This document shows, piece by piece, positions 9,466 to 17,783 of a DNA stretch of 64,000 nucleotides. This stretch comes from Mediterranea massiliensis. GTDB taxonomy: Bacteria > Bacteroidota > Bacteroidia > Bacteroidales > Bacteroidaceae. Every line of letters starts with the position of its first letter. Position 1 is the first letter of the stretch. The notes under the pieces were generated by a model. That model made no database searches. It saw nothing but the letters and a program-made list of their open reading frames with translations, and had not been told where the DNA came from. A program made the translations under genes and the position numbers. The stretch covers positions 386,307-450,306 of the forward strand of contig SUYA01000001.1 of assembly GCA_015060695.1 (NCBI GenBank), read 5' to 3'.

Positions 9466-10590
9466 ATGAAAGTTATGAAAAATATAAAATATTACTTATG
9501 GGCAATAACCGGATTGGCCTTGGTAGCTTGTAGCGATAGTTCTAACGAAGAGCCGGAAGTACCCCAACAAACTGAAATTACATTTACTACCAGTGTAGAT
9601 ACTCGTGCTAATACCGAAGTCATTACCGAGCTTACCAGCGGAAAAGAAATGAGTGTGTTCGTAGGCTTCTCAAGCAGTAGTTCGACTACCAGCATGAAAA
9701 AATTCACGTGCCAAACCGACATTTGGAAAGGAAGTCCGATAGTGGTATTACCAGAAGGCGAACGAGCTACAATACAAGCCGTTTACCCCTACTCTTCTTC
9801 ATTTACCACACCGACAAGCATACCCGTAAATGTGCAAAGTCAAACCGATTATCTTTATTCGGGACCTACGGTATCAGTCAGCCAACTGAATCCGAAAGGT
9901 GCATTAATCATGAAGCATGCCATGGCTATTCTTGCATTCAATATAGACAACGATGGATATAGCGGTGCCGGCAAATTGCAAGAGATTACCATTAGTGGCG
10001 AAACCTTCTACACCGAAGGCACTATGAATGTCAATACCGGAAGTATCACCGGAAGCACAACAGGTAGCTATACACTAAAAACAGACAACACCCTGCAATC
10101 TGGAGGTTGGAAAGAAAATATACCCGACCTATTCTGCCTTCCATTGGCATCATCGGGTACAAATGTGAAGGTGACATTTAAGATTGACGGAAAAGAATTG
10201 GAATGCCACTTACCTAAGATAGGCGTACAAGGAGGCTATAAATACATCTTCCGTTTGGCTTTAACCGACCGTTCGCTCGTTGCATTTACGGATCAAATAA
10301 AAATCATTTCGTTGAACGACGATACCGATGCCATGCCCGACCAAAATGTAAACATATTCAGCGTAACTCATACAATGAAAACGTTCACAATCCCCACAGT
10401 GACAAGCTCAGGTACGATAGTAGGTAACATCTTTTGGGGCGATGAACAAAAGCAGGCTTATGCCGAAAAAGCCAATCATACATACGAAAATGAGGGACAA
10501 CACACCGCTATTATCGAAGTATGGGGTGCCGAAGAGGTAAACATCACCAATTTGGTGGGTATTGAGCAGATTGACTTGAGCAAGTTTTAA
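9466..10590 (+). CDS. Fimbrillin-like lipoprotein with PKD-like tail
   Basis: 374 residues. The lipoprotein signal peptide ends at a lipobox LVAC (Cys22), followed by an acidic, Ser-rich linker. Residues ~35-280 resemble the Bacteroidales fimbrillin/Mfa-type fold: EITFTTSVDTRAN start, ATIQAVYPYSSS, a conserved MKHAMAILAFNI segment and GGYKYIFRLALTD near the end of the domain. The last ~95 residues are different: GNIFWGDEQ...ANHTYENEGQHTAIIEVWG has the W-GD/HxYxxxGxHT pattern of PKD-like repeats. It is therefore a fimbrial or surface adhesin-like lipoprotein, exact role unknown. It sits 31 bp after the C10 protease gene and shares a terminator with the convergent C11 protease. ATG at 9475 is an alternative start. 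Confidence 0.78.
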   Translation: MKVMKNIKYYLWAITGLALVACSDSSNEEPEVPQQTEITFTTSVDTRANTEVITELTSGKEMSVFVGFSSSSSTTSMKKFTCQTDIWKGSPIVVLPEGERATIQAVYPYSSSFTTPTSIPVNVQSQTDYLYSGPTVSVSQLNPKGALIMKHAMAILAFNIDNDGYSGAGKLQEITISGETFYTEGTMNVNTGSITGSTTGSYTLKTDNTLQSGGWKENIPDLFCLPLASSGTNVKVTFKIDGKELECHLPKIGVQGGYKYIFRLALTDRSLVAFTDQIKIISLNDDTDAMPDQNVNIFSVTHTMKTFTIPTVTSSGTIVGNIFWGDEQKQAYAEKANHTYENEGQHTAIIEVWGAEEVNITNLVGIEQIDLSKF

Positions 10591-10615
10591 TACTTGTCTA
10601 ACAACCTATAAACAC

Positions 10616-10646
10616 AAAAAAGGAGACGGATAACGTCTCCTTTTTT
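10616..10646. terminator. Bidirectional terminator
   Basis: A 13-bp stem: AAAAAAGGAGACG (10616-10628), a 5-nt loop, CGTCTCCTTTTTT (10634-10646). It lies between the convergent fimbrillin-like and C11 protease genes, with A and T tracts on both sides, so it can act in both directions. Confidence 0.88.
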
Positions 10647-10672
10647 ATATCGAAGTGCTTAAAACTAATTTA

Positions 10673-11884
10673 TCACCAACCCATTTTAGAAAGACCTGCG
10701 GCTTTATACCAACCGGTTTGCTTATAAGCTGCATCGGCTATATCCGACTTACCGGGAATGTAATGCGTCACACCATTGGCACCATTCATAGAGAAAATTC
10801 CTCCAGATGAAGAATAGTTCTTGGCCGTTGTTTTAAAAAAAGGCAAGGTGGCATCAAGTTGCTTCTTCCATGTAAGGAAAGCGTTTTCATCAACCGATAT
10901 AATTTCCATCATCCCCACAAAATCATAATATCCTACATGCGAAGCAGATGTCTTAGGACGACGGTCGTAATTGAATACATTACCACGCAAGGAAGCACAA
11001 TCTACATTGGCATCTGCATGCAAAGTTTGTGAGGTAACCGAAGCTAACGCATCGAGTTCGTCCATTTTCATCACACTCATTGATACACCGGCCGTCCAAT
11101 TATCATTACTTAATCCTACACCACCGTTATACAACGTTTCGTACACCTTAAAATAGGCTTCTGCCATGGCTAAAGCTGCATCGTTTGTTTGAAACATGGC
11201 GGGTACTAACTTATCATAGGGAGCGCCAGGACCGGGTGTTTCAGTAGGCGAACCTATATAGTAATCGGCAAAAGTTCGTATTTCGTAGGCTAACTCTACC
11301 GATTGTACAAAACAGGCGTCCATTAATATAAAGTCGAAATGAGGAGCTGTTTTCAATACTTGTACAAAATCGTCTATGTTCATACGCTTATCGCCGCTAC
11401 CTATATCTTGACCAACCCAACGTGATGCGGTAGTGGCCTTCAACGGATAGGGTATCCATCCCTCGGCATGTGACCAAAATACAAGGCCATAATTATGCGC
11501 TTGGTAATCTTTGTTTCCAAAGACATCTGCAAATACCTCTTTCATTTCGTCAACACCCATTGAATTGCGCGGTGTCTGATATTCGCGTACTATCGTTTCA
11601 ACCACGTCATTCTTTTCGTTCTTCAATTCTATCAGCTTAGAGGATGAGCCTGTATCTTGATAAACCAACAAACGAATGTTTTTTCCATTCATCTGTGTCA
11701 TACCTTGCTTAATCTCTCCTAAATCGGTATGCGAAAAATTTGCCAGATTATTATCTGCCGCCATATACACTAAGACGGTTTTGTCTATATATTGAGATTG
11801 TGGCGAGGGGTCATCCTTCTCGCTACATGCATGAAGGCATGTAGCTAATAGGGAAAATAGAATTGTGTAAATAAAATTCTTCAT
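10673..11884 (-). CDS. Clostripain-family (C11) cysteine peptidase lipoprotein
   Basis: 403 residues. The lipoprotein signal peptide ends at Cys20 (LATCLHAC), so the enzyme is probably anchored in the outer or inner membrane. The C11 fold is recognised from TVLVYMAADNNLANF, the catalytic His139 in LVFWSHAEGW, and Cys191 in DFILMDACFVQSVELAYE, followed by SPTETPGPGAPYDK. Clostripain-type enzymes cleave after Arg or Lys and are often self-activated; the substrate here is unknown. A small exported protein gene ends 20 bp upstream on the same strand, so the pair is likely one transcript. It faces the C10 protease/fimbrillin pair across a shared terminator, giving a local cluster of secreted cysteine proteases. 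Confidence 0.88.
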   Translation of the reverse strand: MKNFIYTILFSLLATCLHACSEKDDPSPQSQYIDKTVLVYMAADNNLANFSHTDLGEIKQGMTQMNGKNIRLLVYQDTGSSSKLIELKNEKNDVVETIVREYQTPRNSMGVDEMKEVFADVFGNKDYQAHNYGLVFWSHAEGWIPYPLKATTASRWVGQDIGSGDKRMNIDDFVQVLKTAPHFDFILMDACFVQSVELAYEIRTFADYYIGSPTETPGPGAPYDKLVPAMFQTNDAALAMAEAYFKVYETLYNGGVGLSNDNWTAGVSMSVMKMDELDALASVTSQTLHADANVDCASLRGNVFNYDRRPKTSASHVGYYDFVGMMEIISVDENAFLTWKKQLDATLPFFKTTAKNYSSSGGIFSMNGANGVTHYIPGKSDIADAAYKQTGWYKAAGLSKMGW

Positions 11885-11904
11885 AAAGAAAGACCTTTCA
11901 TTTA

Positions 11905-12303
11905 TTATTCATTATTTTTAAAAGCAAATGATTTCGGGTCAATAACTTCCACACGCATTTGCTTGTTAGCTCTATACTTGTCGAGCACTTTCTTTGCATT
12001 TTTTTGTAATTTCTCCTTGTTGTCCGAGAAGTAAATCATACAAGTATAATGAGGTTTCATCATCTGATATTCCAAATGATTTCTTAACTGAATACTATAT
12101 AATTCTCTGGAAGGTAAAAAACCGTTCTTGTCAAGTTTCACACTATCCAGCAACTGAATTTCGGTATAATACACCACCGTATCGTTGAACGATGCGGCCA
12201 CACCATAGGCATATACATTTTGTTCCTTCACTTTTTTCATGGTAAATGCCGAGCATAGTGTAAAGAAGATGGCAAAAGCCAAGAACAGACGTAGGTTTTT
12301 CAT
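11905..12303 (-). CDS. Small exported protein of unknown function
   Basis: 132 residues, not recognised. It has an N-terminal signal peptide (LRLFLAFAIFFTLCSAF). The mature part is charged and has a strand-helix look: VYYTEIQLLDSV, SIQLRNHLEYQMM, YTCMIYFSDNKEKLQKNAKKVLDKY. No catalytic motif is seen. It ends 20 bp before the C11 peptidase and probably heads that operon, so it might be a partner or inhibitor of the peptidase (inference only). It starts 124 bp after rpoD on the same strand, and read-through from rpoD cannot be excluded. Confidence 0.7.
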   Translation of the reverse strand: MKNLRLFLAFAIFFTLCSAFTMKKVKEQNVYAYGVAASFNDTVVYYTEIQLLDSVKLDKNGFLPSRELYSIQLRNHLEYQMMKPHYTCMIYFSDNKEKLQKNAKKVLDKYRANKQMRVEVIDPKSFAFKNNE

Positions 12304-12426
12304 ATTTCTTTTTTTGTTTTATTAATTATTCTGATTGAAAAAATGTGCCAATATAGCATGGGCACCTTCTGCACATGGCCACATCGACACATTTGTGTTC
12401 ATTTTTAGGAAACCAATATTTCTTAC

Positions 12427-13287
12427 TTATCCCAAATAAGACTTGAGCAAATTACTACGATTACTTTGTCTTAATCTTCTGATAGCTTTTTCTTTAATCT
12501 GACGCACCCGTTCACGTGTAAGTCCGAAGCGGTCGCCAATTTCTTCTAATGTCATTTCCTGCTGTCCGATTCCGAAAAACATCTGAATGATTTCTTTTTC
12601 GCGATCGGATAACGTAGAAAGTGCTCTATCAATTTCCTTCGCAAGAGACTCGTTCACCAACGAGCGATCGGCCATGGGCGAATCATCGTTAACCAGCACA
12701 TCCAACAAGCTGTTGTCTTCTCCTTCTACAAAAGGTGCATCTACCGAGATATGACGTCCCGACACCTTGAGTGTATCAGAAATTTTATCAACAGGAATTT
12801 CCAACTCTTCGGCCAATTCTTCTGGCGAAGGACGACGCTCATTTTCCTGTTCGAACTTCGAGAAGGCTTTAGTGATTTTGTTCAACGAGCCTACTTGGTT
12901 CAAAGGAAGGCGCACGATGCGCGATTGCTCGGCCAAGGCTTGAAGAATGGATTGGCGTATCCACCACACAGCATAACTGATAAACTTAAATCCGCGTGTC
13001 TCATCAAATTTTTCGGCGGCCTTAATCAGCCCTAAGTTACCTTCGTTAATCAAATCAGGCAAACTCAATCCTTGGTTTTGATACTGCTTAGCCACCGAAA
13101 CAACGAAACGCAAGTTAGCACGGGTAAGCTTTTCCAATGCAATGCGGTCGCCCTTTCGGATGCGTTGAGCGAGTTCCACCTCTTCTTCTACGGTAATCAA
13201 GTCTTCACGACCAATTTCTTGTAGATACTTGTCAAGCGAAGCGCTCTCGCGATTGGTGATACTTTTGGTAATTTTTAATTGTCTCAT
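12427..13287 (-). CDS. rpoD: Primary RNA polymerase sigma factor (sigma70 family, short form)
   Basis: 286 residues. It is the housekeeping sigma factor that directs RNA polymerase to promoters. The short length is normal for Bacteroidota, whose primary sigma lacks region 1.1. Visible regions: 1.2 ([16 protein letters not shown]), 2.2-2.4 ([38 protein letters not shown]), 3 ([14 protein letters not shown]) and 4.2 with the helix-turn-helix ([20 protein letters not shown]). A good promoter lies upstream. The htrA-like gene is on the same strand, but a hairpin at 13436-13461 separates them. Confidence 0.96.
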   Translation of the reverse strand: MRQLKITKSITNRESASLDKYLQEIGREDLITVEEEVELAQRIRKGDRIALEKLTRANLRFVVSVAKQYQNQGLSLPDLINEGNLGLIKAAEKFDETRGFKFISYAVWWIRQSILQALAEQSRIVRLPLNQVGSLNKITKAFSKFEQENERRPSPEELAEELEIPVDKISDTLKVSGRHISVDAPFVEGEDNSLLDVLVNDDSPMADRSLVNESLAKEIDRALSTLSDREKEIIQMFFGIGQQEMTLEEIGDRFGLTRERVRQIKEKAIRRLRQSNRSNLLKSYLG

Positions 13288-13310
13288 TCTTACAAATACG
13301 TATTTGGATG

Positions 13311-13341
13311 CAAAGATACATCTTTTTATTGGTAATCCAAC
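13311..13341 (-). promoter_or_regulatory. Predicted rpoD promoter
   Basis: On the minus strand, TATCTTTG (13311-13318) matches the Bacteroides -7 box TAnnTTTG. GTTG (13338-13341), 19 bp upstream, is one base off the -33 TTTG. Transcription would start about 20 bp before the rpoD ATG. Confidence 0.65.
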
Positions 13342-13435
13342 AATAATCTGTCAACTTTGCTTTTTCTTTTATATCTTTTTCAGCAATAAAAGGGAATAAG
13401 CAGAGGCGTTTTAATTATATTATCGGATAAAAAAA

Positions 13436-13461
13436 GCCCTACTCCATTATAGGAGCAGGGC
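13436..13461 (-). terminator. Terminator of the HtrA-like gene
   Basis: On the minus strand, GCCCTGCTCC and GGAGTAGGGC (one mismatch) enclose a 6-nt loop and are followed by a T tract. It lies 34 bp after the htrA-like stop codon. Confidence 0.8.
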
Positions 13462-13494
13462 CAACCCTTATTTAATTAACTCTTTATCTTATCA

Positions 13495-15057
13495 TTATTC
13501 TTGCGAAAGATCTACTGCGTAGTTACCACGTTTACCCGATGGAAATACACCACTCAAGAATAACACTTGGTCGGGTGACTTAACGGCTGCCTTGAACACT
13601 CTGAGCAAGTCATCTTCACTCTTTATCAGTTGTCCGTTGGCTTTAAGAATGATAAATCCTCCTCTAACACCGGCATCTGCCATTTTTCCTTCGGTCAAGC
13701 CACTCACTTGAAGTCCGTAGCTCAACTTGAGTTGATTCTTCAAATCATCTGATAGCGGACGGAAAGCGGCACCAAGTATCTCCATATCTACATTCTTCAT
13801 CGTTTTAGTAGTACCTTGTTCATTCTTCAGTTCAACGGTAACGGTTTGTTGTTTCTTGTTGCGCACAATCTTCACCTCTACCTTGTCGCCCGGACGATAT
13901 TGTTGCAACGCCTCTTGCAAGTCACTGAAGCGATGTACACGTTTGTTACCCAATCCTATAATGACATCGTTTTCTTTCAGCAATCCTTCAGATGAGCCTC
14001 CGGCCATTACTTCGCCTACCATCACACCATCTGACACACCCAGTTCTTCCAACTTCTTCTTCACCTCTTCGCGTTGTTTTTCGTCCATTTGCAAATCGGT
14101 AGAAAGGTCGAGGCAACTGATGCCCAACAAGGCACGTTGCACCACTCCAAACTCTTTCAAATCGGCCACTACCTTCTTCATGATTGTTGTAGGAATGGCA
14201 AATCCATAACCCGAATAAGCGCCCGTAGGTGAATAAAGCATGGCGTTGATACCCACCAATTCGCCGCGTGCATTGACCAATGCACCACCGCTATTACCAG
14301 CATTGATAGCAGCATCGGTTTGAATAAACGATTGGATAGTAGCCGCTTGTCCGTTAGCCGACTCCGAGCCAATGGCACGTGCTTTTGCACTTACGATACC
14401 GGCGGTAACGGTAGAGTTCAAATTAAAAGGATTACCTACAGCCAATACCCACTCACCAATTTTCAAGGCATCCGAATCACCCACAGGTATAGCGGGGAAA
14501 TCATTGCCCTCAATCTTGATAAGTGCCAAATCGGTCGATGGGTCAGTACCTATCATACGTCCTTGTAATTCACGGTCATCATTCAACTTCACGGTAATTT
14601 CATCGGCACCTTCTACCACATGATTGTTGGTCACAATATATCCATCCTTTGAGATAATCACTCCCGATCCATATCCACGTCGTTCGGGTGTCTGTACTTG
14701 TCGCTTTTGTGTACCTCCTTGTCCTCGTTGACCAAAAAAGTCACCAAAGAAGTCATAAAACGGGTCACGCACTTCCACTTCACGCACTTTTGATGCTTGT
14801 GTCGAACGAATATGAACCACGGCATTTACCGAACTTTCGGCTGCTTTGGTCAAATCGATAGGTTGCGAGGGTACACCCGGATAGCTTGCCAATTGCAAGT
14901 TGCTATCGTTAATTTGAAATACTTCATCGAAACCAATAGCCGATTTTTCGACCGGTTGCTCGCTACTGAGCATCTTATAAGTTGTGAAACCTGCCACACC
15001 CGAACTAAGCAACACGATGGCTACTATTCCTAAAATGTTTTTTGTTGTCTGTTTCAT
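13495..15057 (-). CDS. DegP/HtrA-type periplasmic serine endoprotease
   Basis: 520 residues. It degrades or refolds misfolded envelope proteins in the periplasm. An N-terminal membrane/signal segment (about 8-28) is followed by a trypsin-like domain with the full triad: His146 (TNNHVVEGAD), Asp176 (PSTDLALIK) and Ser256 (NAGNSGGALVN). Two PDZ domains follow (about 305-400, containing GLLKENDVIIGLGNKRV, and 415-510, containing GGFIILKANGQLI). A Gly/Gln-rich loop (FFGQRGQGGTQKRQ) sits before the protease domain, where the LA loop of DegP-type enzymes lies. Length and domain order match DegP/DegQ. It is a single gene bounded by hairpins on both sides. Confidence 0.94.
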   Translation of the reverse strand: MKQTTKNILGIVAIVLLSSGVAGFTTYKMLSSEQPVEKSAIGFDEVFQINDSNLQLASYPGVPSQPIDLTKAAESSVNAVVHIRSTQASKVREVEVRDPFYDFFGDFFGQRGQGGTQKRQVQTPERRGYGSGVIISKDGYIVTNNHVVEGADEITVKLNDDRELQGRMIGTDPSTDLALIKIEGNDFPAIPVGDSDALKIGEWVLAVGNPFNLNSTVTAGIVSAKARAIGSESANGQAATIQSFIQTDAAINAGNSGGALVNARGELVGINAMLYSPTGAYSGYGFAIPTTIMKKVVADLKEFGVVQRALLGISCLDLSTDLQMDEKQREEVKKKLEELGVSDGVMVGEVMAGGSSEGLLKENDVIIGLGNKRVHRFSDLQEALQQYRPGDKVEVKIVRNKKQQTVTVELKNEQGTTKTMKNVDMEILGAAFRPLSDDLKNQLKLSYGLQVSGLTEGKMADAGVRGGFIILKANGQLIKSEDDLLRVFKAAVKSPDQVLFLSGVFPSGKRGNYAVDLSQE

Positions 15058-15180
15058 ACACTTTTCTCGTTTTAAATGTTAATTTCTACTTTTCTTTTAA
15101 CTTTTCGACGTTAAAAGAACAACAAATAATATACACTTTGAAATATTGTCATGTATTTTTGTTCTCTTTTAACAAAGTAT

Positions 15181-15219
15181 AAAGCAGGCTTAACAGCGAT
15201 TAACTGCCGAGCCTGCTTT
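15181..15219. terminator. Hairpin between transglutaminase-like and htrA-like genes
   Basis: AAAGCAGGCT (15181-15190) pairs with AGCCTGCTTT (15210-15219); the 19-nt loop can fold further. Flanking A and T runs are present, but the T tract is stronger on the plus strand. It lies 29 bp after the stop of the minus-strand transglutaminase-like gene and should terminate that operon. Confidence 0.7.
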
Positions 15220-15247
15220 TTTTACATTTATTGAAACACCGGAAGTG

Positions 15248-16582
15248 TTAATATGTCAGGTATTCTATTTCCATGTCATAATCCCATTCGGGGAAATATA
15301 GGTTTCCTCCCTCCCACTCTACTTCGCCACGTTGAAAATCGACGGTTTCACTTCGTGGATATTTCTTTTCGGGCACCAACGGCATTCCATAATCGCTATT
15401 CACAATCAGTCGCCACGAATCAATGCCTCCCAAGAAGAACCACTCTTCGTCGCTATTTTGTGCATAGAGAGGAATACCGAAAGATTGGTCAACAGGTATC
15501 CATCCTACCCCTTCGAAGTAAATTTCACCCCAATCGTGCAAATTCCATGCACCCGGATGCATCATGAATCCACTTTGCCAATGTGTAGGTATTCCGCTAA
15601 TGCGACACAAGGTCATGAACAGCAGTGTTACTTGTCCGCAATCGCCATGTCCATTTTCCAACACATATTCGGGTATGTTTTCGATGGTTGAATATTCACG
15701 TGCCGACGCCCACGGGAAGTGGTCGTTCACCCATCTGAAGATGCGCCTTGCCTTTAGCAACGGATTTGTCTCACCTTCTGTCAATTTGGCAGCTAATTGT
15801 CGCAAGCGTGGTGAGAAGACGATATGTTTCTCTCGTTCGGCCGTAAACTCTTTGTAAATGTCAGATGCCGTATCGTAGGGCAACACATCTTCGGGCTTCA
15901 AGTCGTACCATTCTCCGTATGCGGTGTATTCAAAGGTTTCTTGAAATACAGTAGGCTTTCCGGCAACGGCTCGTTTCTCCATATAGAGTGTAGTGTGTTT
16001 GCACTCATTGGGAGCAATGATATACTCCGGTTCGCTAGTCGAAATGAGTTTCACCTCTTGTTGACGCGGATGGTCAGTACGTGGATAGGGCAACCAGCAT
16101 CTCACCACCTCACCGGCGGGTACGGCGTTGGTATCTACGGTCAGTGTATAGGTCACACGCATTCTTTGAGGTGCCACCCTATTCTTTCCGCTTTGCTTCA
16201 CGGCATTTATAATTTCGGGCAGGTTTTCCTTGTTTACATCGTCGCTTTTACTTTCGGGCAATCCCTCTTTATCTAGTTTCAAAGCGATGCATGCCGAATC
16301 TATACGGAAGAGGTTTGGCCCTGCATTGCGGAAGTATCGTTTCTCACCGTCAATCATCATGTACTCCAAAGCCTTGCTCTCTTCCCACGCCTTCATCTGC
16401 TGATCGGTAACATCGGGAATATATTTCTGTATATACTCCTTCACCTGTGCTTCAGTAATGCGGAAGTCTGTTTTCAGCCTATACTTCAAGTCTTCTTCCC
16501 AGCTATAAGGTTTTACTTCCTTTCCTGTTTGACAAGCCGATGCCAATAAGAACAGTGCAACGACATATAATAACTTTCTCAT
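15248..16582 (-). CDS. Transglutaminase-like lipoprotein
   Basis: 444 residues. The lipoprotein signal ends at Cys17 (LLASACQTG). The C-terminal half carries a transglutaminase-like papain fold with Cys315 in GHGDCGQVTLLFMTLCR, His349 in WNLHDWGEIYFEG and Asp365 in WIPVDQSFG, the standard Cys-His-Asp triad. The N-terminal ~250 residues hold a helical part and a beta domain (RVTYTLTVDTNAVPAGEVVRCWLP) seen ahead of such domains in Bacteroides. Such proteins are usually proteases or amidases rather than cross-linkers. It is the third gene of an operon with the NlpC/P60 endopeptidase and the dipeptide epimerase (13 bp after the epimerase), so a role in processing murein-derived peptides is likely (inference). 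Confidence 0.88.
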   Translation of the reverse strand: MRKLLYVVALFLLASACQTGKEVKPYSWEEDLKYRLKTDFRITEAQVKEYIQKYIPDVTDQQMKAWEESKALEYMMIDGEKRYFRNAGPNLFRIDSACIALKLDKEGLPESKSDDVNKENLPEIINAVKQSGKNRVAPQRMRVTYTLTVDTNAVPAGEVVRCWLPYPRTDHPRQQEVKLISTSEPEYIIAPNECKHTTLYMEKRAVAGKPTVFQETFEYTAYGEWYDLKPEDVLPYDTASDIYKEFTAEREKHIVFSPRLRQLAAKLTEGETNPLLKARRIFRWVNDHFPWASAREYSTIENIPEYVLENGHGDCGQVTLLFMTLCRISGIPTHWQSGFMMHPGAWNLHDWGEIYFEGVGWIPVDQSFGIPLYAQNSDEEWFFLGGIDSWRLIVNSDYGMPLVPEKKYPRSETVDFQRGEVEWEGGNLYFPEWDYDMEIEYLTY

Positions 16583-16595
16583 ATCATCATTTATA

Positions 16596-17759
16596 TTATA
16601 ATAATGTACATCCGATACCCGGCAGGTCGTTTAGGGTAATCTTTCCCTTTACTACCTCCATACCTTTGAATCGGTCGTTACCAATGAGGAGTGCTCCGTC
16701 TAAGTCGGCAAAATCTACGGCCGGTGCCAGTTGTGCGGCGGCCGAAATGGCGCACGATGTTTCGGTCATACAACCTATCATGACGCGCATACCCAATGCA
16801 CGTGCCAAGTTCATCATCTTCCATCCTTCGCGCATGCCGGTACACTTCATCAGCTTGATATTGATGCCAGAGAACACCCCTTTCAACGATGTTACATCCT
16901 TCAAGCGTTGTATAGATTCATCGGCAAACACGGGCAAGGGGCTATGCTCGGTTACCCATGCTATATCGTCAATCTGTGTTTTGGGCATGGGTTGTTCTAT
17001 CATCACAATGCCCTTTTCTTTTAGCCAATGAATCATGTCAAGGGCATATTTTTTATCTTTCCATCCTTGATTGGCATCTATGGCAATGGGCAGATTGGTT
17101 ACCGAACGTATAGTTTCTATCATCTCCTTGTCATTGTCACGTCCTAACTTCACCTTCAGTATATTGAATTTCTCGGCACACTCTTGCGTTTTGGCACGCA
17201 CCACGTCGGGTGTATCAATACCGATGGTAAAGGTGGTTGAAGGTGCTTTTTCCTTATCCAATCCCCAAATCTTATACCAAGGTTGATTCATCAGTTTGCC
17301 CACCAGGTCGTGCAGTGCTATGTCGATGGCTGCTTTTGCGGCTGCATCCGATTCAGAGAGGGTATCTACATATGCCAATATATCTTCCAATTGAAAGGGG
17401 TCTTTAAACTGCTCTAAGTTCAGCTTATTGTTTATAAAGTCCATCACACTTTCTACCGTGCCCAGCTCTTTTTGCAAATAGGGTGGCATAGATGCCTCTC
17501 CGTACCCCACTACTCCGTCATATTCAATCTCTACCTGTACGCCTTGTGTTGTGGTGCGTGTATTGGTGGCTACTGTAAATACATGGCGCAGTTTCAGTTC
17601 GTAAGGAAAGCAACGTATCTTCATTTTGGGTACCCCCCCTGTGGTATTGATGTTTACAGCTGGGCCGTTTCCACAAGCTGTTAGCAAGCTATTGACGGCC
17701 AATCCGGATCCTAATGTAGCGAAAGCGGCCGTTTTCAAGAAATCTCTTCTGTTTTGCAT
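16596..17759 (-). CDS. Dipeptide epimerase (L-Ala-D/L-Glu type), exported
   Basis: 387 residues, enolase superfamily. It interconverts L-Ala-D-Glu and L-Ala-L-Glu, or similar dipeptides from murein. Active-site features: the KxK pair in ILKVKLGRDND, metal ligands in AIDANQGW, IEQPM and FADESI, and the second base in GINIKLMKCTG. Unusually for this family the N-terminus has a twin-arginine motif (NRRDFLKT) followed by a hydrophobic stretch and a lipobox-like LTACG (Cys29), so the enzyme is predicted to be exported folded through Tat and perhaps lipidated. It lies between the NlpC/P60 endopeptidase (24 bp upstream) and the transglutaminase-like protein (13 bp downstream). Confidence 0.9.
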   Translation of the reverse strand: MQNRRDFLKTAAFATLGSGLAVNSLLTACGNGPAVNINTTGGVPKMKIRCFPYELKLRHVFTVATNTRTTTQGVQVEIEYDGVVGYGEASMPPYLQKELGTVESVMDFINNKLNLEQFKDPFQLEDILAYVDTLSESDAAAKAAIDIALHDLVGKLMNQPWYKIWGLDKEKAPSTTFTIGIDTPDVVRAKTQECAEKFNILKVKLGRDNDKEMIETIRSVTNLPIAIDANQGWKDKKYALDMIHWLKEKGIVMIEQPMPKTQIDDIAWVTEHSPLPVFADESIQRLKDVTSLKGVFSGINIKLMKCTGMREGWKMMNLARALGMRVMIGCMTETSCAISAAAQLAPAVDFADLDGALLIGNDRFKGMEVVKGKITLNDLPGIGCTLL

Positions 17760-17783
17760 GATATCTTAAATCAATTAAAAGGT

